Origin: Microbacterium sp. LWO13-1.2
GTDB lineage: Bacteria > Actinomycetota > Actinomycetes > Actinomycetales > Microbacteriaceae
DNA: 64,000 nt
Direction: 5' to 3'
NCBI RefSeq assembly: GCF_038397725.1
Contig: NZ_CP151634.1
Span: forward strand, 2,790,001-2,854,000
Part shown: one piece after another, positions 55,908-63,537 of the stretch
How the letters are laid out: each line of letters begins with the position of its first letter
Numbering within the stretch: the first letter of the stretch is position 1
The notes under the pieces: model-generated
The model's database searches: none
Told to the model about the DNA's origin: nothing
What the model saw: the letters and a program-made list of their open reading frames with translations, nothing else
Made by a program: the position numbers and the translations under genes

Positions 55908-57760
55908 TGCCGCGGATCCGGCAGGCGGACGTCGATGAGGTCAAAGCGCGGACGAACATCGCGGACATCGTGGGGGAGCGCGTCGCGCTGAAATCGGCGG
56001 GCGTCGGGTCCCTCAAGGGACTGTGCCCTTTTCACGACGAGAAGAGCCCCAGCTTCCACGTACGGCCGCAGGTCGGCTATTACCACTGCTTCGGCTGCGG
56101 TGAGTCGGGCGACGTGTACTCGTTCCTGCGCGAGATGGATCACGTCAGCTTCACCGAGGCGGTGGAGCGGCTCGCCGGTCGCATCGGCTACGCGCTGCAC
56201 TACGAAGACGGCGGTTCGGCACCGGAGACGAGCGGTCGCAGCAGGCTCTATGCCGCGAACACCGCGGCCGCGGAGTTCTTCCGCGCTCAGCTGCTCTCAC
56301 CCGAGGCGGAGATCGGCCGACGGTTCCTCGGCGAGCGGGGCTTCGACGCGGGGGCGGCAGCCCACTTCGGGGTCGGCTTCGCGCCGAAGGGCTGGGACGC
56401 GATGCTCAAGGCGCTCACCGCGCAGGGCTTCACGCGAGACGAGCTGAGCGCCGCGGGTCTCGTCTCCACGGGCCAGCGGGGCGTATACGACCGTTTCCGT
56501 GGGCGCCTGGTCTGGCCGATCCGCGACGTCTCCGGTCAGACGATCGGCTTCGGCGCGAGGAAGCTCTTCGACGACGACCAGGGACCCAAGTACCTGAACA
56601 CCCCCGAGACACCCATCTACAAGAAGGCCCAGGTGCTCTACGGGCTGGACCTCGCCAAGCGGGACATCGCTCGCGGCGACCCGCGGCGCGTTGTGGTCGT
56701 CGAGGGCTACACCGATGTGATGGCCTGCCATCTGGCCGGGCTCACGACGGCGATCGCCACCTGCGGCACGGCGTTCGGCACCGACCACATCAAGGTGCTG
56801 CGACGCGTGATGGGCGATGACAACGCATCCGGTGAGGTGGTGTTCACCTTCGATGGCGACGAGGCTGGTCAGAAGGCGGCGCTGCGCGCGTTCACCGAGG
56901 ACGACCGTTTCAACGCGCAGACCTTCGTCGCGGTGGCACCGGATGGCTTGGATCCGTGTGATCTGCGCCTGCAGCGCGGCGATGCCGCCGTGCGGGGACT
57001 GATGGATGCCAAGGTGCCGATGTTCGAGTTCGCGATCGACCGCAAGCTCGGCGGCTTCGATCTGGCCACTGTGGAGGGCCGCGTGGGGGCATTGCGAGCC
57101 GCGTCTCCGATCGTCGCCGAGATCCGGGACCGGCTCCTGCGCCCCGGGTACGAGCGTGTGCTGGCGCGTCGCCTCGGCATGGATCCCACCGAGGTGCATT
57201 CCGAGGTGGAGCGGGCCGCACGCGGAGGCGCGCAGACGAACCGACGGGAATCGGCTCCGGCCGAGTCCTCCGCGGGTCTCACCGGCATCGCACCGGTGAC
57301 GCTCGGCAGCCTGCCGCGGACGGCGGACGTCGCCTTGGAGCGCGATGCGCTCATGGGGGCGCTCCAGTACGGCCATCAGGTCGATCACGAGCTGCTGACC
57401 CGTGCGCTGGCCGACGATTTCCGGACGCCGGGTCTGGACGCGGTGCGCGAGGCCGTGGCATCCGCCGCGAACCGCGCCAGGGCTGGGTGGGCGACCGACG
57501 CGGTGAACGCGGTGCGCGAGCCGTACCGATCGCTTGCCGGTGAGCTGCTGATGACGCCGTTCCCGGCGCGGAACGAGGAAAGCGCGGTCGCGTCGACCAC
57601 CGATCTCGCCCGACGCCTGATCCTGCGGCGCCTCCAGCAGGACAAGTTCGAGCTGAATTCCGCCCTGCAGCGGGTGCCGGCGGACTCCGATGGCGGTCGT
57701 GCCCTGCGGATGCGCCTGCGGGATCTCGATGCGGAGCGTCAGCGCTTCACCGAGTCGTAA
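55907..57760 (+). CDS. dnaG: DNA primase
   Basis: The 617-residue primase makes RNA primers at the replication fork. The CHC2 zinc finger is CPFHDEKSPSFHV then YYHCFGCGESGD (~41-66). The TOPRIM core begins VVVVEGYTDVMACHL (~263-277), with DGDEAGQ (~310-316) for metal. The C-terminal helicase-binding part (~480 onwards) is shorter and Arg-rich. ATG 55907 shares one base with the dgt stop. The gene is followed by an ABC ATPase gene with its own leaderless promoter. Confidence 0.96.
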   Translation: MPRIRQADVDEVKARTNIADIVGERVALKSAGVGSLKGLCPFHDEKSPSFHVRPQVGYYHCFGCGESGDVYSFLREMDHVSFTEAVERLAGRIGYALHYEDGGSAPETSGRSRLYAANTAAAEFFRAQLLSPEAEIGRRFLGERGFDAGAAAHFGVGFAPKGWDAMLKALTAQGFTRDELSAAGLVSTGQRGVYDRFRGRLVWPIRDVSGQTIGFGARKLFDDDQGPKYLNTPETPIYKKAQVLYGLDLAKRDIARGDPRRVVVVEGYTDVMACHLAGLTTAIATCGTAFGTDHIKVLRRVMGDDNASGEVVFTFDGDEAGQKAALRAFTEDDRFNAQTFVAVAPDGLDPCDLRLQRGDAAVRGLMDAKVPMFEFAIDRKLGGFDLATVEGRVGALRAASPIVAEIRDRLLRPGYERVLARRLGMDPTEVHSEVERAARGGAQTNRRESAPAESSAGLTGIAPVTLGSLPRTADVALERDALMGALQYGHQVDHELLTRALADDFRTPGLDAVREAVASAANRARAGWATDAVNAVREPYRSLAGELLMTPFPARNEESAVASTTDLARRLILRRLQQDKFELNSALQRVPADSDGGRALRMRLRDLDAERQRFTES

Positions 57761-57784
57761 CGACCGCGCCCGATCAATACAGGG

Positions 57785-57790
57785 CAGGAT
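57785..57790 (+). promoter_or_regulatory. Leaderless -10 box for the orphan ABC ATPase
   Basis: CAGGAT ends six bases before ATG 57797; the first base differs from TANNNT. Confidence 0.35.
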
Positions 57791-57796
57791 GGAGAC

Positions 57797-58570
57797 ATGT
57801 CGCGTCGGCCCGAATCCTCGAATGTGATCGACTGCGCCGACCTGGTGATCGATCGCATCGGGCACGGAGCACCGACTCGTGCGGTCGACGGCGTGACCTT
57901 CAGCCTGGCGCCCGGTGAACTGATCTGCGTGGCTGGTCCCACCGGATCCGGGAAGTCGACTCTGGTGGCAGCTCTCGCCGGTTCCACTGATCCCTCCGTG
58001 CGTATCGTCGGCGGAACCGCCCAGGTGTGCGGTGTCGACGTGCGCAGACCAGGGCGCCGCCATCGACTGCTCACGTACCACACCGGCTTCGTGCCCCAGG
58101 GCGCCGGCGCGAATCTGCCGCCGCGTCTGACCGTGCACGAGGTGATCGCCGAGCCGATCCTCCTCCGGGAGAAGCGGGTGAACACGAAAGCGCTCTCGAT
58201 CCGGGTCGCCACGCTCCTCGACGAGCTTCACCTCCCGCTCGGCACCGCAGACAAGTTCCCGTACGAGCTGAGCGCCGGCATGCGCCAGCGCGTCGCCGTC
58301 GCCCGCTCCTTCGTCCTGGAACCCAAGGTGCTCATCGCCGATGAGCCGCTCGCCAACCTCGACCTCGAAGTGCGTCCTGTCGTGTTCGGTGCGATCACGC
58401 GGCGCCGTAAGGAGCAGGGGATGGGCGCGCTGCTCGTCACGAACGATGCGGCCTTCATTCGCGAGTTGAACGCCGAGACTCTGATGCTTCGAGGCGGGCA
58501 CGTCGTCGCGAGAGGCGTCGGCAAGGACCTGCTCTGGGTGCCGAACGCCGAGGCGGATTCCCGACACTGA
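57797..58570 (+). CDS. Orphan ABC transporter ATP-binding protein
   Basis: The 257-residue protein is a single ABC ATPase. Walker A is GPTGSGKST (~50-58), Q-loop FVPQGAGAN (~98-106), signature LSAGMRQRVAVA (~158-169, LSAGM in place of LSGGQ), Walker B KVLIADEP (~178-185) and H-loop region LLVTNDAAF (~214-222), where Asn replaces His. No permease gene is adjacent, so the partner is elsewhere or absent. The mutated H-loop may affect hydrolysis. ATG 57797 has a weak leaderless -10 box. tRNA-Asn follows 97 bases after the stop. Confidence 0.82.
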   Translation: MSRRPESSNVIDCADLVIDRIGHGAPTRAVDGVTFSLAPGELICVAGPTGSGKSTLVAALAGSTDPSVRIVGGTAQVCGVDVRRPGRRHRLLTYHTGFVPQGAGANLPPRLTVHEVIAEPILLREKRVNTKALSIRVATLLDELHLPLGTADKFPYELSAGMRQRVAVARSFVLEPKVLIADEPLANLDLEVRPVVFGAITRRRKEQGMGALLVTNDAAFIRELNAETLMLRGGHVVARGVGKDLLWVPNAEADSRH

Positions 58571-58632
58571 TCCTCTCGCGACACGCCTCCCGAAAAGCCC
58601 GCCGTGTGTCACGAGCATGGTTCGGAGTTTGC

Positions 58633-58638
58633 TAAGCT
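58633..58638 (+). promoter_or_regulatory. -10 box of tRNA-Asn
   Basis: TAAGCT lies 29 bases before the tRNA. The best -35 candidate, GTGTCA at 58606-58611, is at 21-base spacing, longer than usual. Confidence 0.45.
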
Positions 58639-58667
58639 TGTCGAGTTGCCCGCGCAGCGGAGCACAT

Positions 58668-58743
58668 TCCTCGGTAGCTCAATTGGCAGAGCAGCCGGCT
58701 GTTAACCGGCAGGTTCTTGGTTCGAGTCCAAGCCGGGGAGCCA
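58668..58743 (+). tRNA. tRNA-Asn (anticodon GTT)
   Basis: A full 76-nt cloverleaf including encoded CCA. The acceptor stem is TCCTCGG/CCGGGGA, the anticodon stem GCCGG/CCGGC holds loop CTGTTAA with anticodon GTT, and the T loop is TTCGAGT. The discriminator is G, as in tRNA-Asn. Confidence 0.98.
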
Positions 58744-58746
58744 ATA

Positions 58747-58784
58747 GAAGGCGCCCCTCCCGCGAGTTCGGGAGGGGCGCCTTC
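58747..58784 (+). terminator. Terminator of tRNA-Asn
   Basis: GAAGGCGCCCCTCCCG and CGGGAGGGGCGCCTTC form a perfect 16-bp stem around loop CGAGTT, three bases after the tRNA CCA. Confidence 0.85.
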
Positions 58785-58886
58785 TCCCATGTGAGGGATA
58801 GACGGCCACGTCGGCCGCGGCCGCGGCATCGCGGCGATAGCCTGGGCCATCATGCGGTGCGTGATGTGGAGAGCGAGGATCGCCTT

Positions 58887-59447
58887 ATGAACGCCGTCCC
58901 GGCTGAGCCGGAGCGCGCCCGCGACTGGGCGACGCTCCCGAACGCGATCACCGTTCTGCGTCTGCTTCTCGTCGTTCCCATCACTGTGCTGCTGGTGCAG
59001 GATGCTGCTCCCGTGCTGACCCTCGTCCTGCTGGTGCTGTTCGGCGTGAGCGATTGGGTGGACGGCTATCTGGCGCGGCGCCTCGGGCAGACGAGTCGGA
59101 CGGGAGCGCTCCTGGACCCCTTCGCCGACCGCGTGGGCGTTGCCATCATCGCGTGCGGTTTCGTGGTCGCCGGCCACCTGCCGCTGTGGATCGCAGTCGT
59201 CGTCGTCGGCGTCGATCTCACACTCGGCGTGATCTGGGCGATCACCCGGCCGGAGCAGATGCCCCCGGCCACTCGACTGGGGAAGGCGCGCACGGCGATC
59301 TTCATGACGGGACTCGCCCTGATCGGATTGGGAATCCTGCCCGACCTCGGCATCATCGGTGTGATCGGCCAGGTCATCTGCGCCGTCGGCGCCGTGCTTC
59401 ATCTGGTCGTCGGATTCGGATACCTTCGGACACTGCTTCGGCGTTGA
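58887..59447 (+). CDS. CDP-alcohol phosphatidyltransferase family protein (PgsA-like)
   Basis: The 186-residue membrane protein has about five helices. The catalytic signature D-G-x2-A-R-x8-G-x3-D-x3-D is visible as SDWVDGYLARRLGQTSRTGA continuing to LLDPFADR (~49-77). Members make phosphatidylglycerophosphate, phosphatidylinositol phosphate or cardiolipin; PgsA is the likely role here but not certain. ATG 58887 has GAGGAT about seven bases upstream. A bidirectional hairpin follows at 59484. Confidence 0.88.
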   Translation: MNAVPAEPERARDWATLPNAITVLRLLLVVPITVLLVQDAAPVLTLVLLVLFGVSDWVDGYLARRLGQTSRTGALLDPFADRVGVAIIACGFVVAGHLPLWIAVVVVGVDLTLGVIWAITRPEQMPPATRLGKARTAIFMTGLALIGLGILPDLGIIGVIGQVICAVGAVLHLVVGFGYLRTLLRR

Positions 59448-59483
59448 AGGTCTTGGTGAGGTTGCCTTGACCACGTGGACGCA

Positions 59484-59515
59484 GAAGAGGCCCCGCCATC
59501 CGGCGGAGCCTCTTC
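59484..59515. terminator. Bidirectional terminator between PgsA-like and septum-formation genes
   Basis: GAAGAGGC-c-CCGCC pairs with GGCGG-a-GCCTCTTC around loop ATCC. The two genes converge on it. Confidence 0.75.
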
Positions 59516-59534
59516 AGGTGAGATACGAAACGCG

Positions 59535-60050
59535 TCAGCGTGCTGCGCCGGCGAGCGTTCCGGTCGTCTGGACGCCCTCTTCGAGGACGACGCACTGGAT
59601 GATGCGGTCGTTCATCTGCTCCCAGGTCTCCTTCGTCGGAGTGATCGGGTAGACCGTGAGCACCGAAGCGTCGTACGCGACGCCGACGAACGTGGTGAAC
59701 GGTTCGCCGATGCACTCCTGCGACGCGGCGTCGACATCGGCATCCGAGAACTCGCCGTCCGGCATCGGGAACTCCCAGAAGACTTCCTCGTCGTGCGGCT
59801 GGTCGCACGGGGTGACGTCAGCGCTCTCGATGAGGCCGGTTGCGCTGGACATCTTGCAGTCGCCGACCTTCAACGCGAAGATGTCGATGTTCGCGTCTTC
59901 CTTGACCTCGCCGGTCTCCTCGTCACGGTCTGCATCCTGAGGAGCACCCCCGAGGATGTTGTTGATCGCGCTACAGCCGCTGAGGGCGATCGTGAGCGCC
60001 ACGGCTGTTCCAGCCAGTGCCAGGGCGCGTCGCGTGCGCAGTTTCATCAT
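59535..60050 (-). CDS. Septum-formation domain lipoprotein
   Basis: The 171-residue protein has a lipoprotein signal (MMKLRTRRALALAGTAVALT, lipobox ALSGC with Cys26) and one septum-formation (PF13845-type) domain: ALKVGDCKM (~60-68), PCDQPHDEEVFWEF (~81-94) and CIGEPFTTFVG (~112-122). The family is tied to division septa in some actinobacteria, but the molecular role is not known. GAGGGG lies nine bases before ATG 60050. A TTGCGT-18-TAACGT promoter lies about 56 bases upstream. Confidence 0.85.
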   Translation of the reverse strand: MMKLRTRRALALAGTAVALTIALSGCSAINNILGGAPQDADRDEETGEVKEDANIDIFALKVGDCKMSSATGLIESADVTPCDQPHDEEVFWEFPMPDGEFSDADVDAASQECIGEPFTTFVGVAYDASVLTVYPITPTKETWEQMNDRIIQCVVLEEGVQTTGTLAGAAR

Positions 60051-60105
60051 GGTCTGATTCCCCTCGAATGTCTTGGTGAGGGGGCGCGAAAACACCCCCT
60101 TGGGC

Positions 60106-60135
60106 ACGTTATCCGTCTGGGAGTCTGTGACGCAA
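60106..60135 (-). promoter_or_regulatory. Promoter of the septum-formation lipoprotein gene
   Basis: On the minus strand TTGCGT (60130-60135) and TAACGT (60106-60111) are 18 bases apart. This is the only promoter here with a recognisable -35 box other than the TetR-regulated one. Confidence 0.45.
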
Positions 60136-60166
60136 CTCCAAGGATGCTGTGAGCTGACTGAGCGCG

Positions 60167-60733
60167 TCAACCTTCGAGGTCGTCGATCCCCGGAGTCCAA
60201 CTCGAACCGGCACGGCCCCAGCCGCGTTTGCGGGCGATCTTCTGCACCGTCTTCCAGTCGCCGTCGGAGAGACGGTCGACGTACAGGATGCCGTCGAGGT
60301 GGTCGAACTCGTGCTGCATGATGCGGGCACGCCACCCATCGACTTCGATGCGAACGTCTGCGCCATCCAGGTCCGTGCCGGTGACGAGTACCCGATCGGA
60401 ACGCCGCAGCGGGAATCGCTCTCCAGGGAACGAGAGGCACCCCTCGGATTCCAGGTCAGGGTCGGGATCGCCGGGTTCGAGCGGTGCCATCCACAGGACC
60501 GGGTTGATCAGAACGCCGCGCCAGGGCTCGTCGTCGTCGTCGACGTAGGAGTAGGTGTAGAGCCGCAGTGGCACGCCGACCTGGGGAGCGGCGAGACCCA
60601 CACCCGGTGCCGTATCCATGGTTTCGTACATGTCGGCGACGAGTGCGCGGATGTCGTCTGTGATCTCTTCGACGACGGATGCGGGGGAGTGCAGAACGGG
60701 GTCGCCCATGATGCGAATCGGAAGTACAGCCAC
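60167..60733 (-). CDS. def: Peptide deformylase
   Basis: The 188-residue enzyme removes formyl groups from nascent proteins. All three motifs are intact: GVGLAAPQVG (~44-53), EGCLSFPG (~97-104, metal Cys) and QHEFDHLDG (~139-147, HExxH). It is a type I actinobacterial PDF. GTG 60733 is the start, with TAGGGT six bases upstream on the same strand. It is divergent from the DMT permease gene; the two -10 boxes are 19 bp apart and identical in sequence. Confidence 0.96.
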   Translation of the reverse strand: MAVLPIRIMGDPVLHSPASVVEEITDDIRALVADMYETMDTAPGVGLAAPQVGVPLRLYTYSYVDDDDEPWRGVLINPVLWMAPLEPGDPDPDLESEGCLSFPGERFPLRRSDRVLVTGTDLDGADVRIEVDGWRARIMQHEFDHLDGILYVDRLSDGDWKTVQKIARKRGWGRAGSSWTPGIDDLEG

Positions 60734-60739
60734 GCCATA

Positions 60740-60745
60740 ACCCTA
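60740..60745 (-). promoter_or_regulatory. Leaderless -10 box for def
   Basis: TAGGGT on the minus strand ends six bases before GTG 60733. Confidence 0.55.
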
Positions 60746-60764
60746 CTGGGCGGGAACTGCCAGG

Positions 60765-60770
60765 TAGGGT
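60765..60770 (+). promoter_or_regulatory. Leaderless -10 box for the DMT permease gene
   Basis: TAGGGT ends six bases before GTG 60777; it mirrors the def promoter. Confidence 0.55.
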
Positions 60771-60776
60771 CGTATT

Positions 60777-61823
60777 GTGAGCGCAGGCGTATGGACAAAT
60801 GGGGCGGATGTCGTCGGTGACCACCTTGTCGGCGCATTCCAGAACCCGGGGCTGCTGCTGGGAATCCCGCTCGCTCTCGCCGGGGCCGTCTTCATGTCGC
60901 TCGGTGCGCAGTACCAGCACCGCGGGGTCGAGAAGGTAGAACTTCTCAGCGGCGCGGACGGCGCCAGCGGCCTCAACATGAACCAGATCAAGCGGTTGAT
61001 GACCCGGCCCTCCTGGCTTCTGGGCACGTTGATGCTCGCCCTCGCCGTGATCTGCCAGCTGGCCGCGCTCGTGCAGGCGCCGCTGATCGTCGTTCAGCCG
61101 CTCGGCGCGATCGCATTGGTGATGACGACGCTGCTCAACGCGCGGATCTCGGGGCACTCGCCGACCAAGCAATCGATCACCGCGATCACCTGCTGCGTCG
61201 GTGGCATCTTCCTGTTCGTGTTCTTCGCGGCGATCTTCGCCACGGAGCAGGAGATCGACGAACGTCAACTGTTCGTGATCCTGGCCGTGCTGCTCGTCGT
61301 GATCATCATCCTGGGCGCCTTCTGGCTCATCCTCAGGCACCGTATGCGTGCCCTCTTCTACGTGATCGGCGCCGGCATCCTCTACGGCTTCGTCGCGACC
61401 CTCGCGAAGGTCGTCATCAAGCGCGTCCAGGCCGGGGACTTCGAGTGGGTCACGGTCGTGTGCGTGATCGCGCTCCTTGCTGCTGCCGCCGTCGGTGCCT
61501 ACTTCGTGCAGACCGCGTACAGCTCGGGCCCGCCCGACCTGGTGATCGCCGGGCTCACTGTCGTCGATCCGCTCATCGCCGTGCTCATCGGCATGGTCGT
61601 GCTCGGCGAAGCGGCAGCCGCGCCGTGGTGGGTCCTCATCATCTTCGCGGTCGCCGGAGCGATCGCGGTGTGGGGTGTCGTGGGGCTCGCCCGATTCCAT
61701 CCCCAGGTGCTCAGCGAGAGCCAGGAGCTGGGCATCCCGCGCGGCAGTGACGATTCAGCGGCCGGCGCGCCTTCGACGAGTGCGGATCCGCGCCGTTCGA
61801 CGGGGCCGGAGAGCCCTCAGTAG
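60777..61823 (+). CDS. DMT-superfamily permease
   Basis: The 348-residue membrane protein has about nine or ten helices; NPGLLLGIPLALAGAVFMSLG (~22-42) is the first. The family is like DMT/EamA or NIPA-like permeases, with a repeat of the helix pattern in the second half (VVDPLIAVLIGMVVLGEAAA near 263-282, the typical DMT end-of-domain sequence). The solute is unknown. The Ser/Pro-rich tail from ~320 is cytoplasmic and disordered. It is convergent with pgl, overlapping by seven bases. Confidence 0.85.
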   Translation: MSAGVWTNGADVVGDHLVGAFQNPGLLLGIPLALAGAVFMSLGAQYQHRGVEKVELLSGADGASGLNMNQIKRLMTRPSWLLGTLMLALAVICQLAALVQAPLIVVQPLGAIALVMTTLLNARISGHSPTKQSITAITCCVGGIFLFVFFAAIFATEQEIDERQLFVILAVLLVVIIILGAFWLILRHRMRALFYVIGAGILYGFVATLAKVVIKRVQAGDFEWVTVVCVIALLAAAAVGAYFVQTAYSSGPPDLVIAGLTVVDPLIAVLIGMVVLGEAAAAPWWVLIIFAVAGAIAVWGVVGLARFHPQVLSESQELGIPRGSDDSAAGAPSTSADPRRSTGPESPQ

Positions 61824-62605
61824 GATCGATCGATCAGGTCGGGGGAGACCTCGGACGCGGCCGCCTCATCCACGAAGAAGATCGTCCGCTTGCGCCCCTT
61901 CGCGCCAGCAGCCGGCACGCTGGAGTAACTGGCGCCGGCCAGAGCAAGCCCGAGCGCCGACGCCTTGTCCGCGCCCGTGAGAACCAGCCATACGCGCTTG
62001 GACGAGTTCAGTACGGGCCGGGTGAGTGTGACCCGCTCCGGCGGCGGCTTGGGGGAGTCGCGCACGGGAAGAACAGCGGCATCCGTCACGCCCACCTCCG
62101 GGCGGTCGGGGAAGAGCGAGGCGATGTGGCCATCAGGACCGACACCGAGGAAACACACCGCGAACGAGGGCCAGGGCTGCTCATCGGTTCCGAAACGTGC
62201 GAGCTCCGCAGCATACGCCGCCGCCGCTTCGTCGAGGGTGACGCCGGAGTCGGACCCAGCCACCTCGTGCACGTTCTCGGCAGGGACCGGGATGTGATCG
62301 AGAAGAGCCTGCCGGGACTGAACGGAGTTGCGGTCGGCGTGGTCCCGGGCGACGAAACGCTCGTCGCCCCACCAGAAGTGCACGAGCGACCAGTCGATCT
62401 GAGCCGAGCGAGGGTCTTCTGCGGCCGCACGGAGCACGGCACCGCCCATCGACCCGCCGGTCAGCGCGATATGCGCGATCCGTCCGTTCCGCGTCCGCGC
62501 ACCGAGGCGCGTCAGGAAACGGTCGGCAACGCGTGCGGCCAGGGCCGCAGGGGTTGATTCGACAACGACCCGCTTCTCTGCGGATGCTGCTTCCATCGAG
62601 GTCAC
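61817..62605 (-). CDS. pgl: 6-phosphogluconolactonase
   Basis: The 262-residue enzyme hydrolyses 6-phosphogluconolactone, the second step of the pentose phosphate pathway. The sugar-isomerase fold is shown by LTGGSMGG (~47-54), WGDERFVARDHADRNS (~78-93) and LGVGPDGHIASLFP (~152-165). It lies downstream of opcA and zwf, the enzyme for step one, in one operon; GTG 62605 overlaps opcA by four bases. ATG 62596 is an in-frame alternative start. Confidence 0.94.
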   Translation of the reverse strand: MTSMEAASAEKRVVVESTPAALAARVADRFLTRLGARTRNGRIAHIALTGGSMGGAVLRAAAEDPRSAQIDWSLVHFWWGDERFVARDHADRNSVQSRQALLDHIPVPAENVHEVAGSDSGVTLDEAAAAYAAELARFGTDEQPWPSFAVCFLGVGPDGHIASLFPDRPEVGVTDAAVLPVRDSPKPPPERVTLTRPVLNSSKRVWLVLTGADKASALGLALAGASYSSVPAAGAKGRKRTIFFVDEAAASEVSPDLIDRSY

Positions 62606-63537
62606 TCTCCCGTCTCGGGCGGGCCCAGTTTCTCCCAGCCTTCGGTTATCACTCGACCGTACAGGACATCCGGGTCCAGGCGACGAAGCTCCTCAGCGAG
62701 GCACTCGCGGAGCGTGCGGCGCGGCAGGTGCAGGTCATGATTCGGCTGCTCCGGCTGCGTGAGTACGGCGACACCGGGTGTCGGGCGCTCCAGCAGGATG
62801 TCTCCGGCAGCACGCGTCAGACGCACGGATTTGATGCCCTCCTGCCAGTGCTCCGGGTCCTCGTACGACCACCGCACCGGGACGTCGAGCGCCATCTGCA
62901 GCCACGCGGCGAGCAGGGCGGTCGAAGGCGAAGCGGAGGCTCCGCGCACCTCGACCGCGGTGACGGCGTCGTACGGCGGTTGGTCGAGTACGGCGGCGAG
63001 CTGCTCGCGCCAGTGGGTGAGACGCGTCCACGCGAGGTCGGTGTCGCCCGGCGCGTGGGTCTCGCCGAGTCGGGCGAGACGATCGCGCACGTCGGATGCC
63101 GTGGCGGCATCCGTGATCCGACGCTGGGCGATCTTGCCGAGCGGGGATTGCGCTGGTGCCAGCGGTGCTTCCTCCGGCCACCAGGCGACGACCGGCGCAT
63201 CGGGAAGAAGCAGTCCGGTGATGAGGCTCTCTTCGTTGCTGGCGGCGTCGCCGAATGCGCGGAGCACCACGACCTCACTGGCTCCGGCGTCGCCGCCGAC
63301 GCGGATCTGCGCGTCCAGACGGGACTCTCCCGAACCGGTGGTGAGGACGATGACGCGCATCGGGTGCTCGCGAGAAGCGTCGTTGGCAGCGTCGATCGCG
63401 GCCTCGGCTACGCCGTTGCGTGCCGCGATGACGAGGGTGAGCACGCGACCGAGGGCGACTGCGCCGCCCTCTTCGCGCGTCTTGACGAGCTGCTTCGCGA
63501 CCTGGCTGACGGTCGTATCGGGAAGGTCGATGATCAC
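62602..63537 (-). CDS. opcA: Glucose-6-phosphate dehydrogenase assembly protein OpcA
   Basis: The 311-residue protein is the OpcA subunit that activates glucose-6-phosphate dehydrogenase. MIIDLPDTTVSQVAKQL opens it, and LLLPDAPVVAWWPEEAP near 106-122 is a strong family block. It lies between zwf and pgl, as in Corynebacterium and mycobacteria. GTG 63537 overlaps the zwf stop by four bases and pgl by four, so the three are translationally linked. Confidence 0.94.
   Translation of the reverse strand: MIIDLPDTTVSQVAKQLVKTREEGGAVALGRVLTLVIAARNGVAEAAIDAANDASREHPMRVIVLTTGSGESRLDAQIRVGGDAGASEVVVLRAFGDAASNEESLITGLLLPDAPVVAWWPEEAPLAPAQSPLGKIAQRRITDAATASDVRDRLARLGETHAPGDTDLAWTRLTHWREQLAAVLDQPPYDAVTAVEVRGASASPSTALLAAWLQMALDVPVRWSYEDPEHWQEGIKSVRLTRAAGDILLERPTPGVAVLTQPEQPNHDLHLPRRTLRECLAEELRRLDPDVLYGRVITEGWEKLGPPETGE

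Noticed and set aside
59451..60082. Direct repeat TCTTGGTGAGG near 59451 and 60071
   Set aside because: Eleven bases, in unrelated contexts 620 bp apart, with no target duplication or element around them.
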